Source: Winogradskyella sp. (GTDB lineage Bacteria > Bacteroidota > Bacteroidia > Flavobacteriales > Flavobacteriaceae). From it: a stretch of 64,000 nt of DNA. Where the stretch lies: contig JASBSA010000099.1 in the NCBI GenBank assembly GCA_030149175.1, forward strand, positions 1 through 64,000, written 5' to 3'. The position numbers and the translations under genes are program-made. Positions 33,050 to 41,214 of this stretch are shown here, piece after piece (position 1 is the first letter of the stretch; the number at the start of each line of letters is the position of its first letter). Under the pieces are notes generated by a model. The model made no database searches, was not told the DNA's origin, and worked only from the letters and a program-made list of their open reading frames with translations.

Positions 33050-33873
33050 GTTTTTGCATTTTTATATTCACCTAACACTTTAAAATTCTGAGCCATAATT
33101 TGCATAATAGCGTGTGCCTTTTCGTAGTCCTTGTACTCATCAAAAGTAACATCTACAAAGAAGGCATACTTCCAAGGGGTCTCAATTTTTGGTAAGGATT
33201 GTATTTTAGTTAGGTTTAATTTACAATCACTCATTACATTGAGTATAGTGGCTAAGCTACCACGTTTATGGTCTAATTCAAATTTTAAGGACGCTTTATT
33301 TATTCCATTTTTTTCGAGATTAGCATTCTCTCGCATTACAATCACAAAACGTGTTTCGTTATGCTTTATGGTTTGTATGCTCTCAGCCAAAATATCCAAT
33401 CCGTATAAAATTGCTGCATTCTTACTCGCTATTGCTGCTATACCTCTACTTTGGTGTTTTGCAATCTGTTTAGCAACATCTGCTGTATCTTTAGCTTCTA
33501 CCAACTTAATATGCGGAAAGTCTTTAAAGAATGTTTTGCACTGTAGCAATGCCATTGGGTGCGAATGTACTTCATTTATGGTTTCTAGGCTTTCGCCTTC
33601 TAAGGCCAGTAAATTATGTTGAATATCTAGATAGTACTCACCTACAATACTTAAATTATGCTTATCTATCAATGCGTAATTAGGGATTATGGAACCTGCA
33701 ATAGAATTTTCTAATGCCATCACCATACTATCGGTTTGCCCTTGCAATAAATTTTCCACAGCACTATCAAAAGACATGCACTCAATTACTTCTGTTGTTG
33801 AACAGAAGTATTTTTTAGCCACTTCGTGATGAAATGACCCTTTAATTCCTTGTATGGCTATTGGTTTTTTCAT
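33046..33873 (-). CDS. pheA: Prephenate dehydratase
   Basis: A 275-residue monofunctional prephenate dehydratase for phenylalanine. The catalytic domain has IQGIKGSFHHEVAKKYF, MALENSIAGSIIPNY, EVHSHPMALLQCKTF, DTADVAKQIAK, AAIASKNAA and NETRFVIV; Thr in the NxTRF motif is the key residue. The C-terminal ACT domain (KRGSLATILNVMSDCKLNLTKIQSLP) binds phenylalanine for feedback inhibition. Expression appears controlled by the leader peptide and terminator just upstream. Confidence 0.95.
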   Translation of the reverse strand: MKKPIAIQGIKGSFHHEVAKKYFCSTTEVIECMSFDSAVENLLQGQTDSMVMALENSIAGSIIPNYALIDKHNLSIVGEYYLDIQHNLLALEGESLETINEVHSHPMALLQCKTFFKDFPHIKLVEAKDTADVAKQIAKHQSRGIAAIASKNAAILYGLDILAESIQTIKHNETRFVIVMRENANLEKNGINKASLKFELDHKRGSLATILNVMSDCKLNLTKIQSLPKIETPWKYAFFVDVTFDEYKDYEKAHAIMQIMAQNFKVLGEYKNAKT

Positions 33874-33878
33874 AACAA

Positions 33879-33905
33879 AAAAGTCCCGAATTAATCGAGA
33901 CTTTT
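33879..33905 (-). terminator. Attenuator terminator in the pheA leader
   Basis: On the minus strand AAAAGTCTCGA, loop TTAAT, TCGGGACTTTT form an 11-bp stem with one G-U pair, followed by a T run that touches the pheA start at 33873. The 5' arm AAGTCTCG (33903-33896) can instead pair with CGAGGCTT at the leader stop codon (33944-33937). Confidence 0.85.
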
Positions 33906-33934
33906 CTAAACTTATATTTTATAACTAAAACATA

Positions 33935-34003
33935 CTAAGCCTCGTTTCTTTCTGTAAAAAAGAAATAAAACCAGTTATAATATGTTTTTGCTGTGTGTAT
34001 CAT
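33935..34003 (-). CDS. Aromatic-rich leader peptide of the pheA operon
   Basis: A 22-residue ORF, ATG at 34003 and TAG at 33937-33935, which contains the run YYNWFYFFF at residues 8-16. Nine residues include five or more Phe and Tyr codons plus Trp, the pattern of an attenuation leader such as PheL. Its end overlaps the antiterminator strand CGAGGCTT. It lies 61 bases before pheA, and a promoter-like pair lies just upstream. It is probably translated only to sense aminoacyl-tRNA supply. Confidence 0.88.
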   Translation of the reverse strand: MIHTAKTYYNWFYFFFTERNEA

Positions 34004-34014
34004 TATTTGTTTGG

Positions 34015-34044
34015 CTAATGTAATTAATATTTTTAAAAATCAAA
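34015..34044 (-). promoter_or_regulatory. Candidate promoter of the aromatic operon
   Basis: On the minus strand TTTG (34044-34041), 18 bases, then TACATTAG (34022-34015), one mismatch from TAnnTTTG. Transcription would begin just upstream of the leader ATG at 34003. Confidence 0.4.
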
Positions 34045-34149
34045 ATTGTCCTTTGCTCTTTTTTGGGCTACTGATAAAGTTTTAAAGATTTTGTAATAAA
34101 TAATGTGTCGTATTAGATATTAATTATTTTTGATTAAATATTCTGGATT

Positions 34150-35043
34150 ATGTCTATTGAAGTCAATAATATTTCAAAATTATATAAAGATCAAAAAGCA
34201 TTAAACAACGTTTCTTTTAAAGTAAACGATGCTGAGATTGTTGGTTTTTTGGGGCCAAATGGTGCTGGTAAATCTACAATGATGAAAATCCTCACCACTT
34301 ATATTGAAGCTTCTGAAGGTGATGCAAAAGTGAATGGTTTTGATGTTGCTACCGACAAAAAGAATGTACAGAAAAGTGTAGGGTATCTACCTGAACACAA
34401 TCCGCTTTACACCGACTTATATGTTAGAGAATATTTAAACTTTAATGCCAATGTTTATAGCACGCCAAAGTCTCGAATAGACGAAGTAATTGAACTCACT
34501 GGTCTATCACCAGAAGCTCACAAAAAAATAGGTCAACTTTCTAAAGGTTATAGACAGCGTGTTGGCTTGGCTAATGCCTTATCACACAATCCTGATGTGT
34601 TAATTTTAGACGAACCAACAACTGGCCTAGACCCAAATCAGTTAGTAGATATAAGAAATCTTATACGAAATATTGGTAAAGAGAAAACCATATTTTTGTC
34701 AACTCACATTATGCAAGAGGTTGAAGCCATGTGCCACCGGGTTATTATTATAAATAAAGGCGAAGTGGTTGCCGATAAATACTTGAAAGATCTAAGAGAA
34801 GGACAAGAGCAAGTGATTATTGTGGAGTTTGATTATCGCGTAGAAGACACCTTTTTACTAAGGCTACCTAAAGTAAGCTCGGTAAAAAATACTGATGGTT
34901 TTATTTACGAAATTACCTTTTCTACCAAAGAAGATATGCGCTCTCACGTTTTTGATTTTGCACATGATAACGAATTAAAAATTCTCCAGTTGAATCAAAA
35001 GAATACCAGTTTAGAGAGTTTGTTTAGAGAATTAACGAGTTAG
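34150..35043 (+). CDS. gldA: Gliding motility ABC transporter ATP-binding subunit GldA
   Basis: A 297-residue ABC ATPase. Walker A is GPNGAGKST (35-43), the signature is LSKGYRQRVGLANAL, Walker B is VLILDEPTTGLDP and the switch is STHIMQEV. The sequence matches GldA, the ATPase of the GldA-GldF-GldG complex once linked to gliding. gldF and gldG are not in the window. A TATTTTTG box lies at 34125-34132. A small membrane-protein ORF begins 4 bases after its end. Confidence 0.88.
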   Translation: MSIEVNNISKLYKDQKALNNVSFKVNDAEIVGFLGPNGAGKSTMMKILTTYIEASEGDAKVNGFDVATDKKNVQKSVGYLPEHNPLYTDLYVREYLNFNANVYSTPKSRIDEVIELTGLSPEAHKKIGQLSKGYRQRVGLANALSHNPDVLILDEPTTGLDPNQLVDIRNLIRNIGKEKTIFLSTHIMQEVEAMCHRVIIINKGEVVADKYLKDLREGQEQVIIVEFDYRVEDTFLLRLPKVSSVKNTDGFIYEITFSTKEDMRSHVFDFAHDNELKILQLNQKNTSLESLFRELTS

Positions 35044-35047
35044 AATT

Positions 35048-35248
35048 TTGGAAATTATCTTAGAATTTCTGAGTGGTATATTTATAGAGACACTGCCTGA
35101 ACTCTTAAAATACTTTGGAGCTTCTATTAAATGGCTTTTTTATTTGGGCAAGAAACCTTTTACAACTATTATACAAGAAGAATGGAATAGGAGGCTTGGA
35201 TTATTTATAATTGTTTTAACTATAGTGATAATCGTGAATCTAAGCTAA
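35048..35248 (+). CDS. Small membrane protein next to gldA
   Basis: A 66-residue ORF from a TTG at 35048, with no better start. The N-terminal part (IILEFLSGIFIETLPELLKYFG) is amphipathic or membrane-associated and a clear transmembrane segment occupies about 48-65 (LGLFIIVLTIVIIVNLS). The 4-base gap after gldA suggests co-transcription. No family was recognised; the start codon and coding status are uncertain. Confidence 0.55.
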   Translation: MEIILEFLSGIFIETLPELLKYFGASIKWLFYLGKKPFTTIIQEEWNRRLGLFIIVLTIVIIVNLS

Positions 35249-35988
35249 TCAAAAAACAACTGACCAGTGTAAACACGTTCTACATCTACCATTGGCGGTT
35301 CATTTACTGAAATCAGATTTCCAGTTCCTCGTAAGATGCCTGTGAGTGATAATTGCGGATTTACAATCATATCATTACTGCCTCTGTGATTAACCTCTAC
35401 ATGTTGAGCTATTAAATTCTCACCTTCAAAACGTCCAGAACCCGAAAAAAACCCAACAAACAAATTTTCGACTTCACCATCAATGTAAAACGATGAGATG
35501 TTGTTAGATATAATATCTAAATTTTCAGAATCTAGAGACAGTCTAAAATCACCAACAGTAAATTCAACGTTCTCATTAAAGTCTTCTGAAATCAAACTCA
35601 AATCCTGAAAGGCTAAAATACCATTAGATGACACCTCATACTGTGAGGAATTCCTTATTTCGGTAAGAATTGGCGCTTCGACATAAATTTTTGTGATGCC
35701 ATATTCTCTTACGTAGTTACATGTGTTATCATCGGTAAGCACTAATCTATTGCCAATGACCTCAGCCCTTACATCGTTGATTAAATTTTCACCAGTTTCA
35801 ACAGTGACCTTGTATTCTGGCGCTTCAGTGATGATTAACTCTATATCCCTGTTTACCAAAATGCTTTCAAAATCAGCAACCTCAACCTCTTGTTGAATTA
35901 TATTTCCGGCTGTTTGAAAACAATCGTTAGCATCTTCGCTATTGCAAGCGAATATTAACAAAATACAGACAAGAATAATTCTCTTCAT
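35245..35988 (-). CDS. DUF2807 (GIN-domain) lipoprotein
   Basis: About 247 residues from the ATG at 35988, where MKRIILVCILLIFAC forms a lipoprotein signal. The longer frame to 36036 begins MVTERSRSEAG, which is just the neighbouring repeat translated, and is rejected. The body is a beta-helix-like head GIN domain: DFESILVNRDIELIITEAPEYKVTVETGENLI, EIRNSSQYEVSS and VEVNHRGSNDMIV. Members are surface or outer-membrane lipoproteins of unknown role. It overlaps the small membrane ORF at its 3' end by 4 bases. Confidence 0.82.
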   Translation of the reverse strand: MKRIILVCILLIFACNSEDANDCFQTAGNIIQQEVEVADFESILVNRDIELIITEAPEYKVTVETGENLINDVRAEVIGNRLVLTDDNTCNYVREYGITKIYVEAPILTEIRNSSQYEVSSNGILAFQDLSLISEDFNENVEFTVGDFRLSLDSENLDIISNNISSFYIDGEVENLFVGFFSGSGRFEGENLIAQHVEVNHRGSNDMIVNPQLSLTGILRGTGNLISVNEPPMVDVERVYTGQLFFD

Positions 35989-36000
35989 ATTAAAAAAATA

Positions 36001-36050
36001 GATTCCTGCCTCACTTCGACTTCGCTCAGTGACCAACGCAGGAATAACAA
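36001..36050 (+). repeat. Nested repeat: family B inserted in family A
   Basis: The left half GATTCCTGCCT (36001-36011) and the right half ACGCAGGAATAACAA (36036-36050) match the unbroken copy at 75-100. Between them lies a 24-base family B unit, CACTTCGACTTCGCTCAG plus TGACCA. Confidence 0.8.
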
Positions 36051-36052
36051 AT

Positions 36053-37147
36053 TTACAATCTTACACCTACACCAAATTCAACAGCTTCGGCTTTTGCACC
36101 ATGCGATTTTAAGGTGATGGCGCCAAAAAATTTCTTTCCAAAATAACGTTTTAAACCAATCCTGAGATAGGTTCTTCCTTCAAAATCGAAAGGATAATAT
36201 ACATAATAGCCTATTTGTGACTCAATAGACATTTTATTGATAAACAACTCGTGACCCACAAACAAACCTACACGCTTGTAATCTTCGTCTCCGCTAACAT
36301 TCAATTCTGGAAAAGAGACCGACTGATAATAAATGAGTTCTTTTAGAAAATTAGAAAAAAAGACGTCGGCACCAAATTGGATGGCACTAACATGACTTAA
36401 GCGTTTATCTGCATATGCAGACAGAATATAAAACGGAAATTGTCCGCTACCAATAATATCGCTCTGATTAATACCACTTCTAAAGGCAATATTGTACTTG
36501 ATACGTTCTGTAAACTTTTCGTCAGTAAGATTATCTATATATTCGGCTTCTTCTTCATCCAAGCTATAGGTTACCCCTAAATTTAATGTCATTGAGTTAA
36601 CACTTGTGTTTGGTGCTTTTACATTAGCATTTGAGTAATGTACCAAAGACAAGCCACCTTGTAAACCGATCCGATCAAAAATTCGCTCTTTTTTATAGTT
36701 GAGCATCACATAAGTAGAGCTTAACAGATGAGAACCAAAAGCTATGTTTTTATGATTTTCAACTTTATCATAAGGATTCGTATTATAAGCAATCCCTTGC
36801 CCAATCCTAAACATTACCTTACGTTTAAAAAAGTAGAAATTATAATGTGCGTAGAGTCCGTAATTTTCGCCTAGCACCTCATTTTTTAAATCCTGATAAA
36901 TAAATGACGCTCCATAATCTGGAAAATTAAAACGCTGTTGCCAAGCTTCCTCACCAAAGGTTTTTTTATTCCAACTTAAGATCATCCCTTCGGGATGCCC
37001 TGTAATAAGATGCAATATATCATTATTATGAAGTGCAATTGTTCCTGAGAAATAATTGACATCTACATACGAATTTGGTGCGCTATCGTTCTGGGAAAAC
37101 GTCAAGAGCCCAGAGCAAATCATAACAGCTATAAGCCAGTACTTCAT
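36053..37147 (-). CDS. PagL-like acyloxyacyl hydrolase (lipid A 3-O-deacylase)
   Basis: A 364-residue outer-membrane protein with a signal peptide (MKYWLIAVMICSGLLTFS). The middle LVHYSNANVKAPNTSVNSMTLNLGV carries the HxS catalytic pair and Asn-rich pattern of PagL, and strands such as GQGIAYNTNPYD, GGLSLVHYS and LRIGLKRYFG fit the family barrel. Lipid A deacylation is the expected activity. The protein is longer than classical PagL, with extra strands at both ends. Confidence 0.78.
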   Translation of the reverse strand: MKYWLIAVMICSGLLTFSQNDSAPNSYVDVNYFSGTIALHNNDILHLITGHPEGMILSWNKKTFGEEAWQQRFNFPDYGASFIYQDLKNEVLGENYGLYAHYNFYFFKRKVMFRIGQGIAYNTNPYDKVENHKNIAFGSHLLSSTYVMLNYKKERIFDRIGLQGGLSLVHYSNANVKAPNTSVNSMTLNLGVTYSLDEEEAEYIDNLTDEKFTERIKYNIAFRSGINQSDIIGSGQFPFYILSAYADKRLSHVSAIQFGADVFFSNFLKELIYYQSVSFPELNVSGDEDYKRVGLFVGHELFINKMSIESQIGYYVYYPFDFEGRTYLRIGLKRYFGKKFFGAITLKSHGAKAEAVEFGVGVRL

Positions 37148-37185
37148 ATTAAATTGGTTACTGGCAAAAGTAAAAGAATAATTGA

Positions 37186-37272
37186 TTAAAAAAACAAGGT
37201 TACCACTAAAGATAATACCGTAATGGCTAATAGCTTTAAAGCAAAACCTAGTTCTAATTTATATTTTTTCAT
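37186..37272 (-). CDS. Small 28-residue membrane peptide ORF
   Basis: ATG at 37272 reads MKKYKLELGFALKLLA followed by ITVLSLVVTLFF and a TAA. Basic start, one hydrophobic helix and no obvious Shine-Dalgarno. It sits 38 bases upstream of the PagL-like gene on the same strand, so it could be a small membrane protein co-expressed with it. No family was recognised. Confidence 0.45.
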   Translation of the reverse strand: MKKYKLELGFALKLLAITVLSLVVTLFF

Positions 37273-37351
37273 GGATTTGGGTTTTCAGCAAAATTGAACA
37301 ATAAAAAAAACACCTAGCTTAGTTTTAGGGAAATAAAACGTTATGAAACCA

Positions 37352-38446
37352 TTAAACAAATCTACCTATATAAATTTTCTGTAAATGGGTTGATAACTTT
37401 ATAATATCTGACAATACTCCCCTTGCTGTGACTGCTTTACCAGCACCAGACCCTTGTATGACCAAAGGCTGCACTTTGTAAGCATCAGTATAAATTTCAA
37501 ACAAATTATCCGTTCCTTTTAACTGGCCTAAAGGAGACGCTTTGGGCTCTGTAACTAACTTAACCTCGAGCGAACCGTCAACCACATTCAATAAGCCTAC
37601 ATAACGCAATACAGTTTCGTTTTTAAGTCTAGATTTAAGAGCTCCAAAAACACCATTTAGCTGCTGCACTTGTAGGTTAAATTGCTGTTGTGTTATGTTT
37701 CCGTTACGCTGTTTTGGTACTAAAGATTCAATTTTCACATCGCTCAATTCCGCTTCAATACCAAGTTCTCTAGCTAATATCAATAGTTTTCGTGCCACAT
37801 CTTTTCCGGATAAATCGTCTCTAGGATCTGGCTCTGTTAATCCTTGATCAACCGCATTATTCAGTACCTGATGAAATGGCAACTCTCCTTCTGAAAACTG
37901 ATTGAATATATAACTCAATGAGCCCGAAAACACTCCTTTTATTTTTGTTATTTGCTCTCCAGCTTGGTGTAAGCTCTTAACCGTTTCTATAATTGGTAAC
38001 CCAGCACCCACATTGGTCTCGTAGAGAAATTCTTTGTTGTTTGTTTTTAAAATTGTCCTTAATCGTTTGTAAAAGTCATAGTCTAAGGTGTTCGCCACCT
38101 TATTGGCAGAAACAATGTGAAATCCGTTTTCAATTAATGTTTCGTAATGCGCCACAAATTCGGAGCTAGCTGTCACATCAATAGCAATGGCATGTTCTAC
38201 ATTTAAGGCTTTAAAATGATAGATTATATCTTCAAAAGTGTAGGGTTCTGAAAACTTTTCGAAATCCACTTTCCAGTTAATTTCGTTATCATCAGCAAAA
38301 AAAGCCAAAGTAGAATTTGCAATCACAGGAATTTTAATTGCTATGTGCTGAGTTTTTAAAAGTTCAGATTTAATCTTTTGTATTTGATTGATTAATGTAG
38401 AGCCTACATTACCAATTCCGAATATAGCTAGATGTATGGTCGTCAT
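37352..38446 (-). CDS. hom: Homoserine dehydrogenase
   Basis: A 364-residue NAD(P)-dependent enzyme that makes homoserine. The cofactor motif is IFGIGNVGSTLI (8-19), then VDFEKFSE, IDVTASSEFVAHYETLIENGFHIVSANKVAN and the catalytic block GGLPII-type GAGLPIIETVKSL with LSGKDVARKLLILARE. There is no kinase domain in this frame. It overlaps the end of metX by 38 bases and belongs to the SAM-riboswitch operon. Confidence 0.9.
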   Translation of the reverse strand: MTTIHLAIFGIGNVGSTLINQIQKIKSELLKTQHIAIKIPVIANSTLAFFADDNEINWKVDFEKFSEPYTFEDIIYHFKALNVEHAIAIDVTASSEFVAHYETLIENGFHIVSANKVANTLDYDFYKRLRTILKTNNKEFLYETNVGAGLPIIETVKSLHQAGEQITKIKGVFSGSLSYIFNQFSEGELPFHQVLNNAVDQGLTEPDPRDDLSGKDVARKLLILARELGIEAELSDVKIESLVPKQRNGNITQQQFNLQVQQLNGVFGALKSRLKNETVLRYVGLLNVVDGSLEVKLVTEPKASPLGQLKGTDNLFEIYTDAYKVQPLVIQGSGAGKAVTARGVLSDIIKLSTHLQKIYIGRFV

Positions 38447-39425
38447 AGTGTTCTTGTTTTAGGCTAAAAACTGGTTTTAATAACTTCGTGAGTTGTTGAT
38501 GCTCTATTAAAAAAGCATCATGCCCATCGCTAGATTTTAGCTCTCCAATGGTAACATTTTCCTTTACGGATTTTAACTCTACAAAGGTGTTCCAATTTTC
38601 TTCTGATTTAAACAGTAAATCTGAATTAATGGTGATGATGTGAATATGGGATGTGATTTGTCTTGCCACTTCTGTAAATGAACCTCTTCCTTTTGTAATA
38701 TCAATGGTTTTCAAAATTTGATTCATCATTTTATAAGCAGACAACTGAAACCCGTTTTCAAGCTTTTCGCCATGGTGTGCCAACCACGCTTCTATTTTAA
38801 AAGCATCCTTTCCTTGCTTTTCTCTTTTGAATTTGGCAGCAAACGACTCTGGTGTTCTGTAAAAGGTCATGGCATGCATTCTAGCATCAAGTAGTGGTCG
38901 GGAAGAATAGTTGAGTATTTCATCTTGAATGTAACAATTGCCAATTACCCAATCTGTAGATTTCCAATCTGTTGCAATTGGCACCACATATTCCGCTAGG
39001 TTTGGTCGTAGAGCGGCCAACTCCCAAGTAACACCACCACCAACCGAAGCACCTATAATTGCATACAAACTATGAATCCGTAACCTATTTAAACCCTCTG
39101 AAAAAATACGAGCGATATCTCTAGCAGTAAAATCCTTATAATCATCTACAAATAATTCTTCAATACCACCATAACCATTCCCTGGGCAATTAAAGGCCAA
39201 TACAGCATAAACATCTGTATCTATAACCTTGCCTTTACCTACAACATCATTCCACCAACCTTGTTTTCCAGTAACACAAGAATTACCAGTTAATGCATGG
39301 TTAATCAATATAACTGGGCTTTTACCTATAGGTTGTCCAAAATTTTGATAGGACAATCTTAGGTTTAACTTCTTGCCATTGCATAATTCAAAATAATCGA
39401 GTTCTATATATTTAAGAGCGTTCAT
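38409..39425 (-). CDS. metX: Homoserine O-acetyltransferase-like alpha/beta hydrolase
   Basis: A 338-residue alpha/beta hydrolase of the MetX type. GWWNDVVGKGKVIDTDVYAVLAFNCPGNGYGG is a family signature, the nucleophile elbow is IGASVGGGV (family form usually GGSMGG), the catalytic Asp is in NSDLLF and the His in SDGHDAFLIE. Context between metY and hom supports acylation of homoserine; the altered elbow means activity should be treated as probable. Confidence 0.87.
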   Translation of the reverse strand: MNALKYIELDYFELCNGKKLNLRLSYQNFGQPIGKSPVILINHALTGNSCVTGKQGWWNDVVGKGKVIDTDVYAVLAFNCPGNGYGGIEELFVDDYKDFTARDIARIFSEGLNRLRIHSLYAIIGASVGGGVTWELAALRPNLAEYVVPIATDWKSTDWVIGNCYIQDEILNYSSRPLLDARMHAMTFYRTPESFAAKFKREKQGKDAFKIEAWLAHHGEKLENGFQLSAYKMMNQILKTIDITKGRGSFTEVARQITSHIHIITINSDLLFKSEENWNTFVELKSVKENVTIGELKSSDGHDAFLIEHQQLTKLLKPVFSLKQEHYDDHTSSYIRNW

Positions 39426-39465
39426 TAAGTATGAATTTTAACTTAGTTTACGATACCTCAGATCA

Positions 39466-39492
39466 GACCGAGCGAAAAAAGTTCGCTCAGTC
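39466..39492. repeat. Hairpin related to family B in the metY-metX gap
   Basis: GACCGAGCGAA (39466-39476) and TTCGCTCAGTC (39482-39492) form an 11-bp stem with one wobble pair. Confidence 0.6.
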
Positions 39493-39514
39493 CAATTTTT
39501 GCAACACTAACAGA

Positions 39515-40807
39515 TTAAACTAATTGGGATTTGTTAACGCGATTAAAAGCCTCTTTAAGATCGGATTTTAAATCTTCAATGTTTTCTATACCCACGGACA
39601 GACGTATCAAATCCTTGGTTACACCTGTACTCTCTTGGGCATCATCACTTAATTGCTGATGTGTTGTACTGGCCGGATGAATGATTAAAGACTTTGTGTC
39701 ACCAATGTTGGCCAGTAATGAGAATAATTGGGTTTTATCTGCTATGACTTTTGCGGCTTCATATCCACCGTCTACTCCAAATGTTACAATTCCGCTTTGT
39801 CCCTTTGGTAAATATTTTTTGGCTAAATCATAGTATTTACTCGACTCTAAACCAGGATAATTCACCCAAGTTACCTCTGGTTGTTCTTGTAACCACTTGG
39901 CAAGTTCTAAGGCATTTTCGCTATGCTTTTTTATACGTAACTCTAAGGTCTCCAAACCTTGAATGATTTGAAAGGCATTAAACGGGCTTAATGCTCCACC
40001 ATAATCCCTCAACCCTTCAATTCTCACTTTAGCAATAAATGCAGCAGCTTCTAATGCTTCACTATATACCAAACCGTGGTAACCTGGAGAAGGCTCTGTA
40101 AATTCTGGGAATTTTCCATTGCTCCAATCAAAGGTTCCTGCATCAATAATTGCACCTCCCAACGCAGTTCCATTCCCATTAATATACTTTGTTAGAGAAT
40201 GGATTACAATATTTGCGCCATATTCAATTGGATTCAACAAATAAGGTGTGGCTACGGTATTATCTACAATTAATGGCACTTTAAAAGCGTTAGCTTCTTT
40301 AGAAATGGCTTCGATATCCAAAACGTCAAGCTTTGGATTTCCTAAAGATTCTATGAAAAATGCTCTAGTATTTTCTTGAGTAGCTTTTTGGAAATTCTCT
40401 GGATTAGAAGGATCCACAAAAGTTGTTGCAATACCATGTCTTGGTAATGTTACGCTCAATAGATTATAAGTGCCACCGTACAAGCTATTAGAGGCTACAA
40501 TGTGATCCCCTGCTTTTAACAAAGTAAGCAATGTTGTTGAGATGGCAGATGTACCAGAGGCTGTTACTACTGCTGCTAAACCTCCTTCTAAATCTGCTAA
40601 ACGTTGCTCTAAAATATCGTTTGTAGGATTGTTGATTCTGGTATATATATTACCAGTCTCGGTAAGGGCAAAAAGGTTTGCGGCATGATCTGAATCGTTG
40701 AAAACATAAGCTGTTGATTGGTAAATTGGCACCGCTCTTGTTCCACCATTACTATTTACATCATGACCTGCGTGCAACGCTTTTGTTGCAAATTTTTGTG
40801 TACTCAT
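39515..40807 (-). CDS. metY: O-acetylhomoserine aminocarboxypropyltransferase (sulfhydrylase)
   Basis: A 430-residue PLP enzyme of the Cys/Met metabolism family that makes homocysteine from O-acetylhomoserine and sulfide. TKALHAGHDVNSNGGTRAVPIYQSTAYVF, IYTRINNPTNDILEQRLADLEGG, SLYGGTYNLL and the PLP lysine in HSLTKYINGNGTALGG are diagnostic. It is the first gene of metY-metX-hom, with a SAM-I riboswitch 287 bases upstream. Confidence 0.92.
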   Translation of the reverse strand: MSTQKFATKALHAGHDVNSNGGTRAVPIYQSTAYVFNDSDHAANLFALTETGNIYTRINNPTNDILEQRLADLEGGLAAVVTASGTSAISTTLLTLLKAGDHIVASNSLYGGTYNLLSVTLPRHGIATTFVDPSNPENFQKATQENTRAFFIESLGNPKLDVLDIEAISKEANAFKVPLIVDNTVATPYLLNPIEYGANIVIHSLTKYINGNGTALGGAIIDAGTFDWSNGKFPEFTEPSPGYHGLVYSEALEAAAFIAKVRIEGLRDYGGALSPFNAFQIIQGLETLELRIKKHSENALELAKWLQEQPEVTWVNYPGLESSKYYDLAKKYLPKGQSGIVTFGVDGGYEAAKVIADKTQLFSLLANIGDTKSLIIHPASTTHQQLSDDAQESTGVTKDLIRLSVGIENIEDLKSDLKEAFNRVNKSQLV

Positions 40808-40892
40808 TTTTCTAAGTTTTTGAGTTAATAATGAGTGCTATTTGCAGAACAAGATTAATGGAGTAAAAAGCATCTTTTTCGCTAATACTTCA

Positions 40893-40936
40893 AAATAAAA
40901 ATTGACCGTAGCCAAGGCTATGCTAAATTTTTATTT
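40893..40936 (-). terminator. Hairpin terminator in the metY leader
   Basis: On the minus strand AAATAAAAATT, inner TAGCC-TT-GGCTA, and AATTTTTATTT form a long stem ending in T-rich sequence. It lies 157 bases downstream of the SAM-I aptamer and is the likely intrinsic terminator of the leader. Confidence 0.55.
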
Positions 40937-41093
40937 CTCGTCTAATCAAAAAATCTATCTGTTTCTCTATCATTAATCTCATTCAACAAATAGCACGATT
41001 AAACCAAAAGCCAAATAAACTTCTTAACGAAGCGTACTTAATAGAAAAATGTTATAAAGAAAATGCTAATCACAAATGGGTAATTAGTCTTGA
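40937..41093. other. metY leader between aptamer and terminator
   Basis: No gene or clear antiterminator was seen in these 157 bases. The transcribed leader is AT-rich with a 19-residue ORF of doubtful meaning. Confidence 0.5.
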
Positions 41094-41214
41094 GTTATCT
41101 ATCCGAACTGACAAGAAATGACTTGCACATTCAAGTAGAATTTAGCACCTTCTTAGTAAGTCTAAGGGTTGCTAAGGCTTCAAAGGGTCTATTCCCTCCA
41201 CCTTTCTTGATAAC
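41094..41214 (-). ncRNA. SAM-I (S-box) riboswitch controlling metY-metX-hom
   Basis: On the minus strand P1 is GTTATC (41214-41209) with GATAAC (41099-41094). The conserved core AAGAAAGGTGGAGGGAATAG, then ACCCTTTGAAGCCTTAGCAA and CC holds the kink-turn and the SAM-binding bases. P3 is CTTAG-ACTTA-CTAAG, followed by AAGGTGCTAAATTCTACTTG and P4 ACTTG/CAAGT. SAM binding should lower expression of methionine genes. Confidence 0.93.

Noticed and set aside
35989-36036. N-terminal extension MVTERSRSEAG of the DUF2807 gene
   Set aside because: These codons are the nested repeat and precede a complete lipoprotein signal starting at 35988.
40923-40982. 19-residue ORF in the metY leader
   Set aside because: It has no enriched Met or other regulatory codon run and its stop falls inside the terminator hairpin; nothing supports translation.
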